From: Deinandra increscens subsp. villosa
Taxonomy: Eukaryota; Streptophyta; Magnoliopsida; Asterales; Asteraceae
Direction of reading: 5' to 3'
Length of the DNA: 64,000 bases
Assembly (NCBI GenBank): GCA_039602395.1
Contig: JBCNJP010000025.1
Coordinates: 55,836,555-55,900,554 of the forward strand
Position 1 is the stretch's first letter. Every line of letters begins with the position of its first letter. Positions 22,567 to 34,692 of this stretch are shown one piece after another. The position numbers were made by a program, and so were the translations under genes. The notes under the pieces are model-generated. The model ran no database searches. It saw only the letters and a list, made by a program, of their open reading frames with translations, and was not told the DNA's origin.

Positions 22567-23505
22567 TCTCTCACTCTGTGCAGGAACGATCAAGGAGGAT
22601 TATCACTAACGTTTTTATTACTAATTTGTTTGTTGATAAGTGATTGTTCCAGGCACAGTTTAGGAGACGTATCTTCATGTCATGTCAAGTAATCTATACA
22701 ATGGAAGGTATGTCTCTTTGAGAGGTAAAATGTCAAAATCATCATGAAAGGTACTGTTCTTAATTTGGTTGTTTGAATGATGAGGCAGCAAAGGGTCTTT
22801 TGAGTCAAACCTATTTCATTAAAGTTTCAATTAAGCTGTTGATTGATTATGTGTTTGACTTCAAATGCAATGAAGTGTGCATGTCATGAAACCCAATTTT
22901 CTAAAATTTTCAAATCAATACTTTGAAAGTTAGCTTGGCCAGATATCTTCAAAATTTTGTGTTTTGTTCTTTTAAGTGTGTTTGTGTGTTTTATTTTTTA
23001 TTTAAAAAAAAAAAACTGAAAAATGATGTTCACAAGATTGTGACATTAAAAATCAAAAAGCAAGGGGAAGAAATGTAAAGATGAAGAAAAAGTTGACCCC
23101 TCAAAAATAGTGTGCTTTTCAATTTTTAATTGTTTGTGTCTTGTTTTTGAGAAGTTTAGGGGAAGTAAAATGAATGTCCGGGTTGGAGATGGCTGACACG
23201 CGTAAGGCGGAAGTGAAAGGCAAGCTCCACGGTGATATGCTCGGTAGGCTCGACCTAAACTTATGACCTCCAATGAAAGTGCAGTGAACTTAAAAGATAT
23301 ATATGTTTAGTTTCCCATCCCAGGTTGCATGGTTTAAAAGACTGAGTCCCGGAAAAAATGGGTTGAGAGTGGTAATTACCTAGTATTCACTCTCTCACAC
23401 GCCATGTCTCTGCTGTCATGACTACACCACATAATAAAAAGAAAAGAAACAAAAAGAAATTGAAAAAGAAATGAAAAAGAAAAAGAAAAGAGAATAAATA
23501 ATCAC

Positions 23506-23554
23506 TCAGTTGGTCTTCTTTGCGTGCTTAGCGGCCGACCTGATCACCAACTGA
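23506..23554 (+). ncRNA. Conserved hairpin module (TGCGTG / CCGACCTGAT)
   Basis: TCAGTTGGT (23506-23514) pairs perfectly with ACCAACTGA (23546-23554) around CTTCTTTGCGTGCTTAGCGG and CCGACCTGATC. The enclosed phrases recur at 48891-49131 and 54008-54245 inside stems of different sequence. It is labelled ncRNA only as a structured element of the retrotransposon transcript. Confidence 0.6.
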
Positions 23555-24036
23555 TGGTTAATGAAATAAGTGGTAGTCATAACGGTGTTGCATGGTTCCT
23601 CAAGCTGGGGGTTTGTGAATCCTCAATAAACTCTGAGGTTGGGTAGGTTTTGTTGTGTACGCTTGGGTGTGGGGACAATTAAACATGATGGTAATATTGT
23701 ACTATATTAAACATGACGCATTCGGTTGGGATTAAACGGGTTTGAGTTTAAAGCGGACAAACATATCGGCAATCACCTGGACTAGTTGAGTAACTGAAGC
23801 TAAAAAGGGTTCCTCAGTCAGATTCATACGGTTTGATCCCTTGTAAACTTTCTCATGTTTGGTTTGGTAAGTATTTGTTTAGTTTATATCTTTCGTGTGT
23901 GAGTCGTTAAGTTCTTTTTGGTGTGTTTTCGTCTTGGCCAGGTCGATTTGAGAAGTCAAAATGTGTTTTTCATGGGTTTTAATGCATGACAATATGCCCC
24001 CGACAGATCTTGCCAAATTTTTAGGGGAAGGAGGGA

Positions 24037-24145
24037 GGATAATAAGTATTATCCGAAGGGAACTCGAGGATGATACTTATTATCTAATGAAAAGACTTCC
24101 ATAATACATAGTATCTGAAGGGAACTCAAAGATAATATGTATTAT
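24037..24145 (+). ncRNA. Twin hairpins with the same GAAGGGAACTC loop
   Basis: Hairpin 1 pairs 24038-24054 with 24068-24084 (17 bp, one G-U). Hairpin 2 pairs 24101-24116 with 24130-24145 (16 positions, one mismatch). Both loops read GAAGGGAACTC followed by GA or AA, while the stems differ between the two. Confidence 0.7.
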
Positions 24146-24832
24146 CTAAGGAGAAGTCCTGAGCTGAGGGGAAGTTATCAGCTAAGGGGAAGTCTTTAGA
24201 GGTCTTGGGTTCATGGGAAGTTTTATAGAAAACCCGTAATCTATATTAGGGGTTTGGTTAAAATTATGTTAATTTGAATCAACTGAACAGATGATAATTA
24301 TCCTCTTACCCAAAGACCAGTCATCAAATGTCTGGTGGAGTTTTTTTTTTAAATGTGTGTCAGACAGGTTGATGATAGAAAGATGTTGCTGCTGCTGCTC
24401 AAAGTTAAAGAACCAGCCGGACAAGACTTCCATCTGAATAAGCAAGTGTTCAGGGGAAGTTGTTGGTTTCTTTACAAGCTTCTAAAAGATTATCAAAGAA
24501 GATGTTCACAAGCTCTAATTTTTGGAGATTCAAGACAGTTACCGAAGATTCAGCAAGAACCAGTTCTTTCAAAAGACACAAGTCAATGAGAATCCTCCAT
24601 CTCATTAACTTGTTCATTTCAAGAAGTTAAAGCTGATGTTGATCAAGAGGAAGTCCCAAGTGCCTGTTATGAAACCCAATGAAGATTTCTGCGGAAAGAA
24701 TCTTCATCAGCATCTTTGCCAGGCAGTCAAGAAGAAGATTTTCAAAGATCGAAGACATTTAATATCACAAGCCTAGGGGAAGATTGTAGAGGCTAGATTA
24801 TGAGGCTTGTAATATTAAATAAGTTGGGCTGG

Positions 24833-27551
24833 TGTCACACCCCGACCGACGGCGGAATACGTTGGGGCGCGATGATTGTCTAGATGCACACAACACTAAT
24901 TGATGTTGCGATATTCTTAATCAACCCATTTTAAAGATAATTTGAGATTCATTACAATACATGACATAAATACAACAATAATGAACAATTAGACTTAATT
25001 AATTTGGTCACACTAAGTCCGCATGCGATCCTATGGTGTCATCAGCAAGAAGTCATCAACTAACAGCAATCCTGCAACATGTATAAAATAAAGGTCAACT
25101 ACGAATAGTTGGTGAGTAAACATAGGTTTAGCGTACTACGTAGATTAGAAACATGCGAGTCAATGAGTTAAGAGCAATCGAGTAAGGCAAACCAATGCAT
25201 GAGATAGAGCAAATAAACTGCATGAACCAACCCTGACCTCAAGGTTTCCAATCACAAGGCGCCACACGCGAGGCAGGCCAAGTGGGCTTGTCAAGCCAAT
25301 AGATCTATCACCGTAACCCCGGCTTTTTACAGTTAATGTCACACGAGGTCGTTCTAGAGGTCGTTCACAATCATAACACATAGAGCACATAAGTTCACAT
25401 ACCAAATCACAATTAACAACATAGAGTTCGCATGTAGTTTCCGAGTAAAGAATATCGAGTAAGGGTTTGAATACGATACATGTTGCACCCCAAAACATTG
25501 AAATGAAAGAGGGGCTATGAATACTCACCTGATGTGGAGACACAATTTGAGGGAAGGACACCACGAATAGAGGTAAGGTAAACCCGATGATAAACTTGAA
25601 GACTAGGAGAGATAGAAAGGGGAGATAAATAAATAAATGATTAATTAAATGAATAAACAATTTAATTTCACGACACGACCGACTCGACGACTCGTTGGTG
25701 ATTTGGTGAGGTGATACGTACGATAAGGGACCAATCCTAAATTAAAGGTAAGGTCAAAGGGCCTAATTTGACTATTTATATGAAAGCCAAACATGGTCAA
25801 ACATAAGTCAACATGGTCAAACAGAGGTCATCATGGTCAAACATAAGTCAACATGGTCAAACAAAGGTCAAACTGAAGTCATCATGGTCAAACATAAGTC
25901 AACATGGTCAAACATGGTCAAAGTACTTCAAATTTTAACATACGAGACCATATCTATCATAATTTACCATGGATTATATATATCTATTTGAATCTAGCAT
26001 GATAATCAACTTTTGGTCAACAAAACTAACCCTATCAAGCATGCATGGGTGGATCTATCATTTAAACACATAAAAGTTCATGATTTGTTGGTCTTACATA
26101 CAGATCTAACTTCACATGCCAAGAATGTTATATATCTAAACATGTTAGGAGGTAAAAATGTCATTTTTGAAGTTTATGGCACACAATTCTAACCCTAGAT
26201 GACACACATGTTGAGATCTAGACATTTTATCATGTGAAACCCAACCTTGATGATCATAACACATGGGTCTGGTCCTAAACAACATTCATGAGGTAAATCA
26301 AGTCTATTCAAAACATAAAAATGGAATCTTGATGAGAAAATTCCTAGATCTAGCCCTAGATGACATGCTTTCCATAGATCTAGTCATGATCTAACCTAAA
26401 GATGCAATCTTGATGACATAAGACATGGGTTTTGGCACATAAGAGCATGCAAGATCAGATCTAATTAAATTCCAACATAAAATTCAAGTCTTGATGCATA
26501 AAACCCTAGATCTATGCCACAAAAACATGCATAATCATAGATTCAAGCCAAAAACACAATAAAGTTGCAATCTTGGACCAAGAAATCAATAGATCTAGAT
26601 GAAGAGATGATTTAGAACATAGATCTGACCCTAAGAAGTCATAAAGTTCAGATCTTGATGAAACGGGATGAGGATCAACACTTACTGGTAAACCGAAAAG
26701 ATAAAGAAAAGGGGTGAAGAGGGAGGATCCAAGCTTCAATCTTCAAGTTTTAATCTTCAAAGATGGTATTAGGGTTTGTTTAAAGGATTTCCAGAGGTTT
26801 TGGGACGTTTTAGAGCTGATGGGGGCTGAAAGTGATGAGAAATGAGGCTAATGATGCTTAAATACCCGAATTCTAGGGTTTTGCTGATTTTCCACTTTCA
26901 GGCGTATCGCCTACTGCTCCTGGGAGTTCCAGGCGATACGCCTACAAGTCTCCCGAACCAGAATTTTGCTGCTTCACCGTTTTCGCTCTAGATTCTTCGT
27001 TTTTCGTCGTTTTTGAGTCCCGTTTTTTTTGTTTTTCTCCATTTTTCATTTCCCATCATAAAAACCACATTCAAGCCAATAAAATTGAATATAAACATGT
27101 CATATATTGAATTAGGATCAACAGTCAATCAAACATAACACGTTTTTGGTCGGTTTTGACGTACGCATCGATTTTAGGCAATTCACCAACGATTCGCGAC
27201 TTGATCAAGTGTGTGATTACTCATGACATGATAATTGATTATTACACTCATAAAAATGTTTAATTTGATATAAGGTGACCAACTACGAGGTTCCTGGTAA
27301 ACGACGGATCGCGTACCGAAATTGCGTAAAAACCCAAAATTGCTTTATTTTCAATTCGAGACACCCAATTTGGTTCCGATTGATCGTAATTAAGTATTCG
27401 GTTTCAAAAATCAATTATAACTCATTTAAATTCACTAGTTAGTGTATAAACACCCAAAAATTCTTCCGGTTTGCAATAACTTGTAAATCTGTAAATCGTG
27501 AAAGTTCAAAATGGATCGGGTTTCTCAATCGGGTAATTTACAAATGTTACA
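24833..27551 (+). mobile_element. Solo Ty3/gypsy LTR (2719 bp) with 5 bp target duplication
   Basis: It begins TGTCACACCCCGACCG and ends AAATGTTACA, and is flanked by GCTGG on both sides (24828-24832, 27552-27556). It contains a tandem array at 25790-25925 and a palindromic pair AGGCGTATCGCCT / AGGCGATACGCCT at about 26903-26953. No primer binding site or coding sequence adjoins it, so it is the product of LTR-LTR recombination. A frame on the minus strand at 25160-25660 shows no known domain and is probably not a gene. An old inverted copy of this family lies at about 60000-61481. Confidence 0.93.
25790..25925. repeat. Tandem repeat of CATGGTCAAACATAAGTCAA-type units
   Basis: About seven imperfect units of about 20 bp alternate between ACATAAGTCAA and AGAGGTCATC-like halves inside the solo LTR. 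Confidence 0.85.
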
Positions 27552-27960
27552 GCTGGGCTTAGAGGGTTTAATTAGATTACTAGGCTAGTTTATGGTTGGG
27601 CTTGGGTTTAATATTGGGTTTATGATCAAGAAGGGGCCCGATAGTAAACCCAATGGGGAACTATATATACCCCATGAGTTCAACATTTGGGGGTTGCTGA
27701 TTCTGGTTGCTGATTACGACTTTGAGAGGAGCCTCAAGGTGTTTACGATCGTAATCGTAATCAAGAGAGAGAGAAGAGTGTTTACGATTTTCTGTTTTGT
27801 ACCCGACAAGTTTTCTTGTGTGCAAAGATCAAGTTTTTAACGTTTAATCATCGTATTCTTCGTGTTTCTTCTCTTCTCTATCTTGAATCAATCATAAACG
27901 AGGATTCCGCACTCGTTTGTGATTAAAATATCGTGATTAGTTGTTTATTCTGGACCTACA

Positions 27961-28440
27961 AGGTTTGAGGAAAAACAACTCTTCTGAGCAGAAAATACTT
28001 CCGCTTGAACTTCAAACGGGAGAAATTTAGTTTTAAAATAGAAAAGGATGTTCCGCTCGACCTTTCTGGTTGAACTTTATATAAAGGCTACACATTTAAT
28101 GAACCGGAAGGCACTTTCTTCGAAGCGGATACACATTAGAAAACCCATTGAATTTTTGCCATTAACCTATCCGAGGTACTTTTGGTAATTAAATTCGGAG
28201 ACATGCTTAGAGGTGTTACAAACACCTAAAGCAGTTACAACTCATAAATATCATGGGTCCCATACGGTCACTTTTTCTAAATGGTTGACACTTTTCTCTC
28301 TCCTCTGAGTCAACCTACATCAAACAGAAGTACCATAAATCATCGTCATGCTTTCAAAACTTCAAAACTTTCTAACTTCTCAATTCTCTCCAAATATTTG
28401 AATCCCAAATTTGATATTCTTCATTCTCCTACCGAAATCA
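27961..28440 (+). other. Copia internal non-coding segment before the extra ORF
   Basis: Non-coding sequence rich in CCGCTTGAA / AACCGGAAG words, like those in the LTR at 19051. It leads into the start of the extra ORF. Confidence 0.5.
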
Positions 28441-28448
28441 ACATCAAA

Positions 28449-31400
28449 ATGACTTCCAAAGGCAGTTCAAGCAGTAAGAAAGTTGTGAAAGCCTACAAAT
28501 TCGTTGTCGAACACAATCAAGCGGCGTACTTAAGAAAAACCAAGTAAACAGAGATCTATATCGAAATGATATATTTCCTCACTAAATCGAGATATATGAA
28601 GAAGTGATGGAACATTTCTGGAAAAACGCCAAGATCAACGAAAAGAACGATGGGGGTTTTGCCCATTTCTTCGAAGTTGGAAAGTATAGATGTGGTAATT
28701 TTAGAAGATGTTATCAGAATCCTGTTCAAATTGAAAGACAAAGATGGCTACATGAGATTAAATGGTGATGAATATCTTCCCCTGTTCAAATTAGGATATG
28801 GTGGCCCTCCCAAGAGCAAAACTTTTAAGAAGGGGCAACTACCGCACAAATGGAGGTTTTTGGCGCATACAATGTTGGTGTGCTTAACTCCTCAGAAGGT
28901 AGGCATTGATGAGATGGCCGCAGAGCAAGCATCTGCTTTCTACGCCGTTGTTACTGGTGAGAACTTCAATTTCTCGAAACTCATCTTTCATGCCATGAAA
29001 AAAAAATGTTACAAATTCTCTTTCTATGTTTACCCTAGATTTTTATCATACACTTTGAAAGAGGAATACCCTCAAATCAAATTTTCTAGAAAACTTTTGC
29101 AACTTAAGGTGTTGACTGAGAAAACATTTTCTAACTTGGCTCTAAACAAGTTATCTTTTCTCGGAAGGGATAATGACAATTAGCTTCCAATTTTGAGGCA
29201 GTTTCCGGTTTAGGAAAACTGTAGATGAAAGTGAGCAAAATGCTCAAGGTGACAACCTTCCCCAACCAGCAAGTGTTGAGCCCACACTTGTCTAACCCTC
29301 ATCCTCCTCACTACAAGTATTTTCCAGAATTAAAAGGAAGAGGAAAAATACCACCACCACCACTGCTACTACTACCACCAACCCATCCTCCACTGCTAAA
29401 AGGCACAAAAATGTGGTTGCCAGGTCTCCTCCACCTGAGCTAACCAAAGCCACCCAAGCTTCTAAACCTGCTAAAGGCAAAAAGCCTAAGCAAAAGCTAG
29501 CCAAATTGGGATGAACCTTCATTTGAGGGGGAGTCAATAGATATGGATGCACAATCCCCATCCACAGGATCTCCACACTTTTTCCAAAATCTATCACCCA
29601 TGAGTGAAAATGATTTAGTTAAGGACCAAATAATGGTGTTATTAACTCAACCACCATATCATGAGAACATTCAAATGGACCTTGACCCTACCTCATTTAT
29701 CCCACACTCATCTAAGGAGGTGAATCTCAGGAGTGATGATGAGATTCATGTGGAAAGGGTTACTGCTGCATAAGTATCCCCACTGGAACTTTTGCTAGCA
29801 ATAACATAAATAAGACCCAATCTATGGCAAACCTAAATATTTATGTTCCTAAAGATCCTTCATCGGAACTAAGGGATATAGAATTAGCAAAGGAGAATCC
29901 CAGGTGCCAAGAAGCCATAGGTATTGAGCATGGTCAAACTAGGTTTGACGGGCCAATTTCATCCAAGGATACTGGTAAAAAGCCAGTTGATGGTAGTTTT
30001 ACACTACTAGAATTGATGACATTGTATAAAGACCTTCATGCTCATGTGAATACATTAAATGCAGATATTGCTGGTTTGTTACAGAATCAGATAGTACCAG
30101 TGGTTCCTATCACCAATGATGTTCAAAATCCAATTCGGGAGATCACTTCTTCGAGCCCTACACAACAACTTGGTGCATCTCATGCTTATGAAGTCGGTGC
30201 TACCAAAATGGGGGAGAAGGCTGACTTTGAAATTCATGAAACTTCAACCTCCACAATTCATATTGAAGATGATGAAGCAGAAAGACTTCCAGTTGAGGTT
30301 AGATGGTCTGCATTTAAAAGGGAAAACATTCAACCTTTTACTAATGAAGAGTCGTGGGAGGATATCAGAAGCAACGAGCTACTGCCTACTTGTTGTAGCA
30401 TCTCCTAACCCAACCCTAAACAGCTTGTTCAAGCTTCTCTGCTGGTTGTTGGTGCCCTTCCTGCTAAGATTGACAAGGTCATCAACTTGATGAAAAATGA
30501 TATCATTCCTGATGAAAAGGCACATGTTGATCAACTTTTAGCCGACAGACTACAAGATGATAAAGAGGTAGTTTCTAAAAAGACTGTTGATGTTGAACCA
30601 TTTGTTAATGAAGATGAGCTTGTGCATATGGAAGTTGCTGATAAGATGGTGAAAGCAAAGAAGAAGGTGGAAATAGGAAAGGAAAAGGAATTTTTCTAGG
30701 ATAGCGATGTTGCTGATATGTAAATCAATAAAGTGTTGGGTGACTTGAATATTATTTCTCCTGCTGAAACTGATCAACCGAAACTTCAGACGGGAAACCA
30801 ACTGGTTACTCAACCAGAAGGTCAACCGGACGTTTAAATGGAAGATCAAACAGAAAGCATCACCCTAGCACTTGTGGCTCTACAGAACAGCTAACCACCA
30901 AATCAAGCAGAAGGTCAGGCGGAAACCTTTCTTCAAGCGGAAAATCAAGTTCAGGTGGAAACCCGAGTTCAAACGTAAAATCGCTTGGCTATTCAAAATC
31001 TAAATCAAACTGAAGAAGCCATTTCCCTTAAACTTTTCTTGGATGCTGCTAGGGTTGAAGCTGAACATGAGAGATTAACTCAAGAATTTTAAGCGGATCT
31101 AGAACTTTATTCTTAAGATTTTGTAGTTGAGAGTTTGTTTGAGGAAGCTAAAAAAAGATCGGCTGAGTGGAGAATGCAGATGTATGATTTGGTTAGAATG
31201 GATGAGACTGAGAAGAATAAGCTAATGAAGAGAGCTCAGAGGATGCCTACCAGGCTAGTTAAAAATGATGACAACTATGAGCTACTAAAAAGGGTAAAGC
31301 GAGTGCTGAGTATTAGAGAATGGAAATCACAAGAGGATGTTCTGAAAATGAAAGTAAAAGAACTGTGTGGGTACATTGATGCCTTCTATCAAAAGATTAA

Positions 31401-32500
31401 AGAATATGAGTATGCTGTGGATGCCAACCTTGTCATGCCACCACCATCTGAAACCATCTCCGGTATGATCACTCACCCTTCCATTAAACCTGAACTTGAG
31501 GAGCTGATAGATTTTATGCCTGCAACCCTGCCACAGTTACCTCTTACCATTCCTACTCTCAAACCCACCACCAAATCCTCATCATCCAAAAGACCTAGAA
31601 GTCAAACTGCAAACAAACCTCCACCATCTAAGAAAGCTAAACTTTTAAATCCCAAGCTTATCGATAACCTAACCCCATACACTCCAAACTACCCTCAATA
31701 GCCAAAACCTACATCCATCTTGCATATGTCTGATATTTTTCCCACCTCACCTACTCCAAACCATGCACCTGAAACCAATGAACCACCCACCAAATTGCCA
31801 ACACCACCATCATCGCCACCACCTGAAAACCTTGAAATCTCCAAACCCCCTACCTTCTCTCTAACATAATCCAAAGGCAAAGGAAAAGCAAAGTTTTCTC
31901 ATGAATCTAATTATGAGGAGAAAAAGAAAAACAAAAGAAGAAAGAAGAAGCCAGCTCGTAAAGCCAACATTCCAAGATGTTGTGCAAATAGAAGACGCAT
32001 CATTGGTTGGAAGGTTGATACTATGACAGGTTTATTTACCTTTAGTACCTCCACCAGAGAGCATCTGATTCACTCTGATCCTGATGTTCCCAAGTTCTTA
32101 AGCATGCATAAGATGACTGACATCTATGTGAAGTTGAGGAAGATTCTCGGTCCAACTTAAGCTGAGAATAGTCTTAGGCTCATCACTAAGCCCAAAGTAT
32201 TGGAAAGTGGAATTTTGTATCGAGAACCTCTTGATTGTCCTCATCAAATGAAGAAGAACCTAAAAGCGGAATTAGATATGTCGTTTGGGAAGAGCAAGAT
32301 AAGAAATTTTATGTGCATAGAGTAGATGGCTCTTACTGTTCACATGACTCTATCTTAAATAAATCACAATGGAGTGAAGAGGACTAGAATATGTTGCAGT
32401 AGACGAAGCCACAAAATTTAAATTTGAATAAATTATACCAGGAAACCGTTTCTAGTATCAAGGCTAGAAGGAGATGAACAATGAGCTATAGGTATATGTA
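28449..32500 (+). pseudogene. Copia extra ORF (aORF) downstream of pol, decayed
   Basis: The plus strand holds a long protein relic followed through several frames. It starts MTSKGSSSSKKVVKAYKF at 28449. The diagnostic block is 28650-29183: DGYMRLNGDEYLPLFKLGYG, HKWRFLAHTMLVCL, FNFSKLIFHAM, YPRFLSYTL. This order matches the extra ORF that many Asteraceae Copia elements carry after pol. Next come a proline-rich linker, acidic segments (29824-30699) and helical blocks (31135-31701: KKRSAEWRMQMYDLVRMD, LIDFMPATLPQLP). The end has a basic block and GWKVDTMTGLFTFSTSTRE near 32010. At least eight stops or shifts break it. Its function is unknown. No pol was found upstream in this window. Confidence 0.7.
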
Positions 32501-32569
32501 CAATAAATTTTGTCAAGATAATTTCATTGAAGGGTATAATATTTTGACAGCATCAACTAAGGGGTGATT

Positions 32570-33239
32570 GTAAGAAATATTGTTTTTGAAGAGTTCTGGT
32601 TGAATTATGCAAAGAGAAGATGTTCCAGCTAAACAAGGTTCAAGTGAAGTCTCAGCTGAAGCAGAAAATATGAACTAACCACATGAGTTGAGTTGAAGTA
32701 TAAAAGCATATTCTGGGTGAACTCTCTTATACATTGGATAAAGAGTTCAACTAGAATGTCTCCTGACCCATCTAATCAGTTGTCAACTCGCCGATAAAGC
32801 AAGTTGTTTCCTCTGATTTGCATCTAGAGACGCCAACCCCTTATGGAAATTTGATATGCACAATATATCTACCTCGTCAATCGAAGATTATTCTTTTGGT
32901 AGTATTTTGACTTTATTCATGTAAACGGTCAAGATGATCGTATGGAAATAAATGGATGTCATTGATTTCCCTTAGCACTATATATAGCATAGCTAGGACT
33001 TAGCAAACAGAGACTTTAGATTTGATTTTCGATAGCTTGTAATCTTATTGATTTAATGCAGATAGTGCCGAGTATTTCTTACTTGAGTTCTTACTCTATT
33101 TATGTAAACAACTAGTTACATCAAGCCATATCGAACGATAACTTATTAAGTGTACATCGAAGTTTAACTTAATTTCGCAAGGTTAATCTTGCAAGTAAAT
33201 CTTGTTTACTTAAACTAAATATTTATTTAGGTCCCACAA
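32570..33239 (+). repeat. Copia-type 3' LTR, element B (670 bp)
   Basis: It starts TGTAAGAAATATT after a short purine stretch (AAGGGGTGAT) and ends AGGTCCCACA. It is the 3' LTR of the element that carries the aORF. A TATA box CTATATATAGC stands at 32978-32988. It is homologous to the LTR at 19051 at about subfamily level: length and block order are conserved but many bases differ. Confidence 0.82.
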
Positions 33240-34680
33240 ACGTGCATGAATTTATCTGGGCTGCTTATTTAGTGACCATGTAACCCACTCCTCATGAGTT
33301 TACTGTTACTCTTGTTAGTACTCAACAAGCTACACCTCGTGATGTTGTTGCAGCTGAAACAACTACAATGTCGGTAACTGAAACACAAGAACTAGTTCCT
33401 TCATTTGTAGCTACAACAGCGGGTGCGTCTGTGACTGAACCACAAGAACCAATCCCTTCATCGCCCAGACATTCTGATAGAGAAGCTAGGAGAGCTACCA
33501 GAGATAAGGGTAAGCGAAATCTCACTCTAGAAGAGGAGTTAAAAGAATTAAAGAAAAAGAAGGCAGAGGAAGATAGGCTTTACAAAGTATTCATGGCCGA
33601 ACAAGCTCGTGAAAAAGCTGAACATATCAGAAAAAGAGAATAGATTCTTAAACTCTTCAACGAGGGACAGATGCCATCTTCTACTATCGGTCCAAACTCA
33701 TCAAATTGTGCTTACTAGGTGAGAAAATGATAGATTTGATGACACCCCCCCCCCCCCCGATCAGGCTCATAACCAACATAGAAAGAAATGATGTTGATCC
33801 TTCAGATAACTCGGTGGTAGATGAATATGTCAGATTTCTCATGAAGAAGGGCATAAATTTTGATTATCTAAGGCGCTTGACTGAAGAACATCTAGTGAAG
33901 CTTTACATCAATGAAACTAATATGGATTCTCATCTAAAAGACAAACAGACTGGCGAAAAGGACTGTGATCCGTTCCTGAATCCCTTAGCTGATACAGATA
34001 AAGACATTAAGTCTATACAATTCAATGACAATTTGGACAAGGATTTATTAGCTTAATTCACAATACCATCCTCCTTTTGAAGATCCTTCTGAAGCAATCC
34101 TCAAGCCTCCTACTCCTGAAGCCATAATTGCCATGGTAACTAAATGTCTATTAACGAGCTTAGAGAGCATCTATCTGTCAGGAATGTTGATAAAAGGAGT
34201 TACATCCAGAAGAAACTACATGGTCTTTAGAAGTTAGTTATTGATTTCATGGAGGAAGATAGTAAATCAAAGTTAGAGAGCATTAGGCAGTGGCAAAAGG
34301 GCAAGGGTTGATGCACTAAGGAAGAAAGAGGCTCCTTAAGTCGTTGATGACTGGGAGGAGATGCCACCTAATCATAAGGCTCTGTTGTAGTTACTGTGAA
34401 GAACCTAGAGAATATGTCGGCTAACCTCGGTGTCAATAATGGCGTGAAGATATTGGGTTGGAAGTATGATCATGAATTTGATGCATATATTGTGAAAAGG
34501 AGAAATGACTATGTGTAATTCTTCGCCAACATTTTTTATCTTTTGAAGCTGCTCTCTTGGAGCTGCGAGAATTGGTGAGGCTAGATATCATTAATCATTC
34601 CAATGATCAGAAAGAAAGACCGGCTTCTAAGAGAATATGTGTGGCCTTTGTAATAAGAAAGAACAAGTAAACCAATGATG
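33240..34680 (+). pseudogene. Second Copia aORF fragment, C-terminal part, decayed
   Basis: Frames in this stretch give SRHSDREARRATRDKG-like and EEELKELKKKKAEEDRLYKV (33368-33643, a coiled coil), then DEYVRFLMKKGINFDYLRRL (33706-34056), and farther on KILGWKYDHEFDAYIV and LLELRELVRLDIINHS. The last segments resemble the C-terminal region of the preceding aORF (GWKVDTMTGLF). Several stops and shifts are present. It appears to be a separate copy lying directly behind the LTR of element B and cut on the right by the Athila-type insertion. Confidence 0.55.
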
Positions 34681-34692
34681 CAAAGATGAAAG

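Larger units (their letters stand above)
22567..24784 (+). other. Structured 3' non-coding region of a gag-only Copia-type element
   Basis: About 2.2 kb with no credible gene. It contains a hairpin module (23506-23554) that also occurs in the elements at 47524-50200 and 46244-55391, the phrase GGTAGGCTCGACC near 23250 shared with those elements, a GTGTGGGG motif near 23670, twin long hairpins at 24037-24145, and purine tracts (AGGGGAAG) repeated up to the true polypurine tract CCTAGGGGAAGAT at 24773. The pieces follow the same order as in the two other elements, although overall sequence has diverged. Confidence 0.65.
24785..27960 (+). repeat. Copia-type 3' LTR (about 452 bp net) split by a solo gypsy LTR
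   Basis: The LTR begins TGTAGAGGCTAG at 24785, after a polypurine tract, and ends TGGACCTACA at 27960. A 2719 bp solo LTR plus its target duplication sits 48 bp inside. A TATA box lies at 27661-27668 (CTATATATAC). The 3' part carries a TTACGATCGTAATCGTAATC word cluster near 27745. No partner 5' LTR is visible in the window. Confidence 0.8.

Noticed and set aside
25160..25660. 166-codon minus-strand frame inside the solo LTR
   Set aside because: No domain, and the older copy of the LTR does not preserve it; most likely chance.
19046..33244. Pairing the LTRs at 19051 and 32570 as the two ends of one element
   Set aside because: They are homologous but strongly diverged and the flanking 5 bp (CTAAT and AACGT) do not match.
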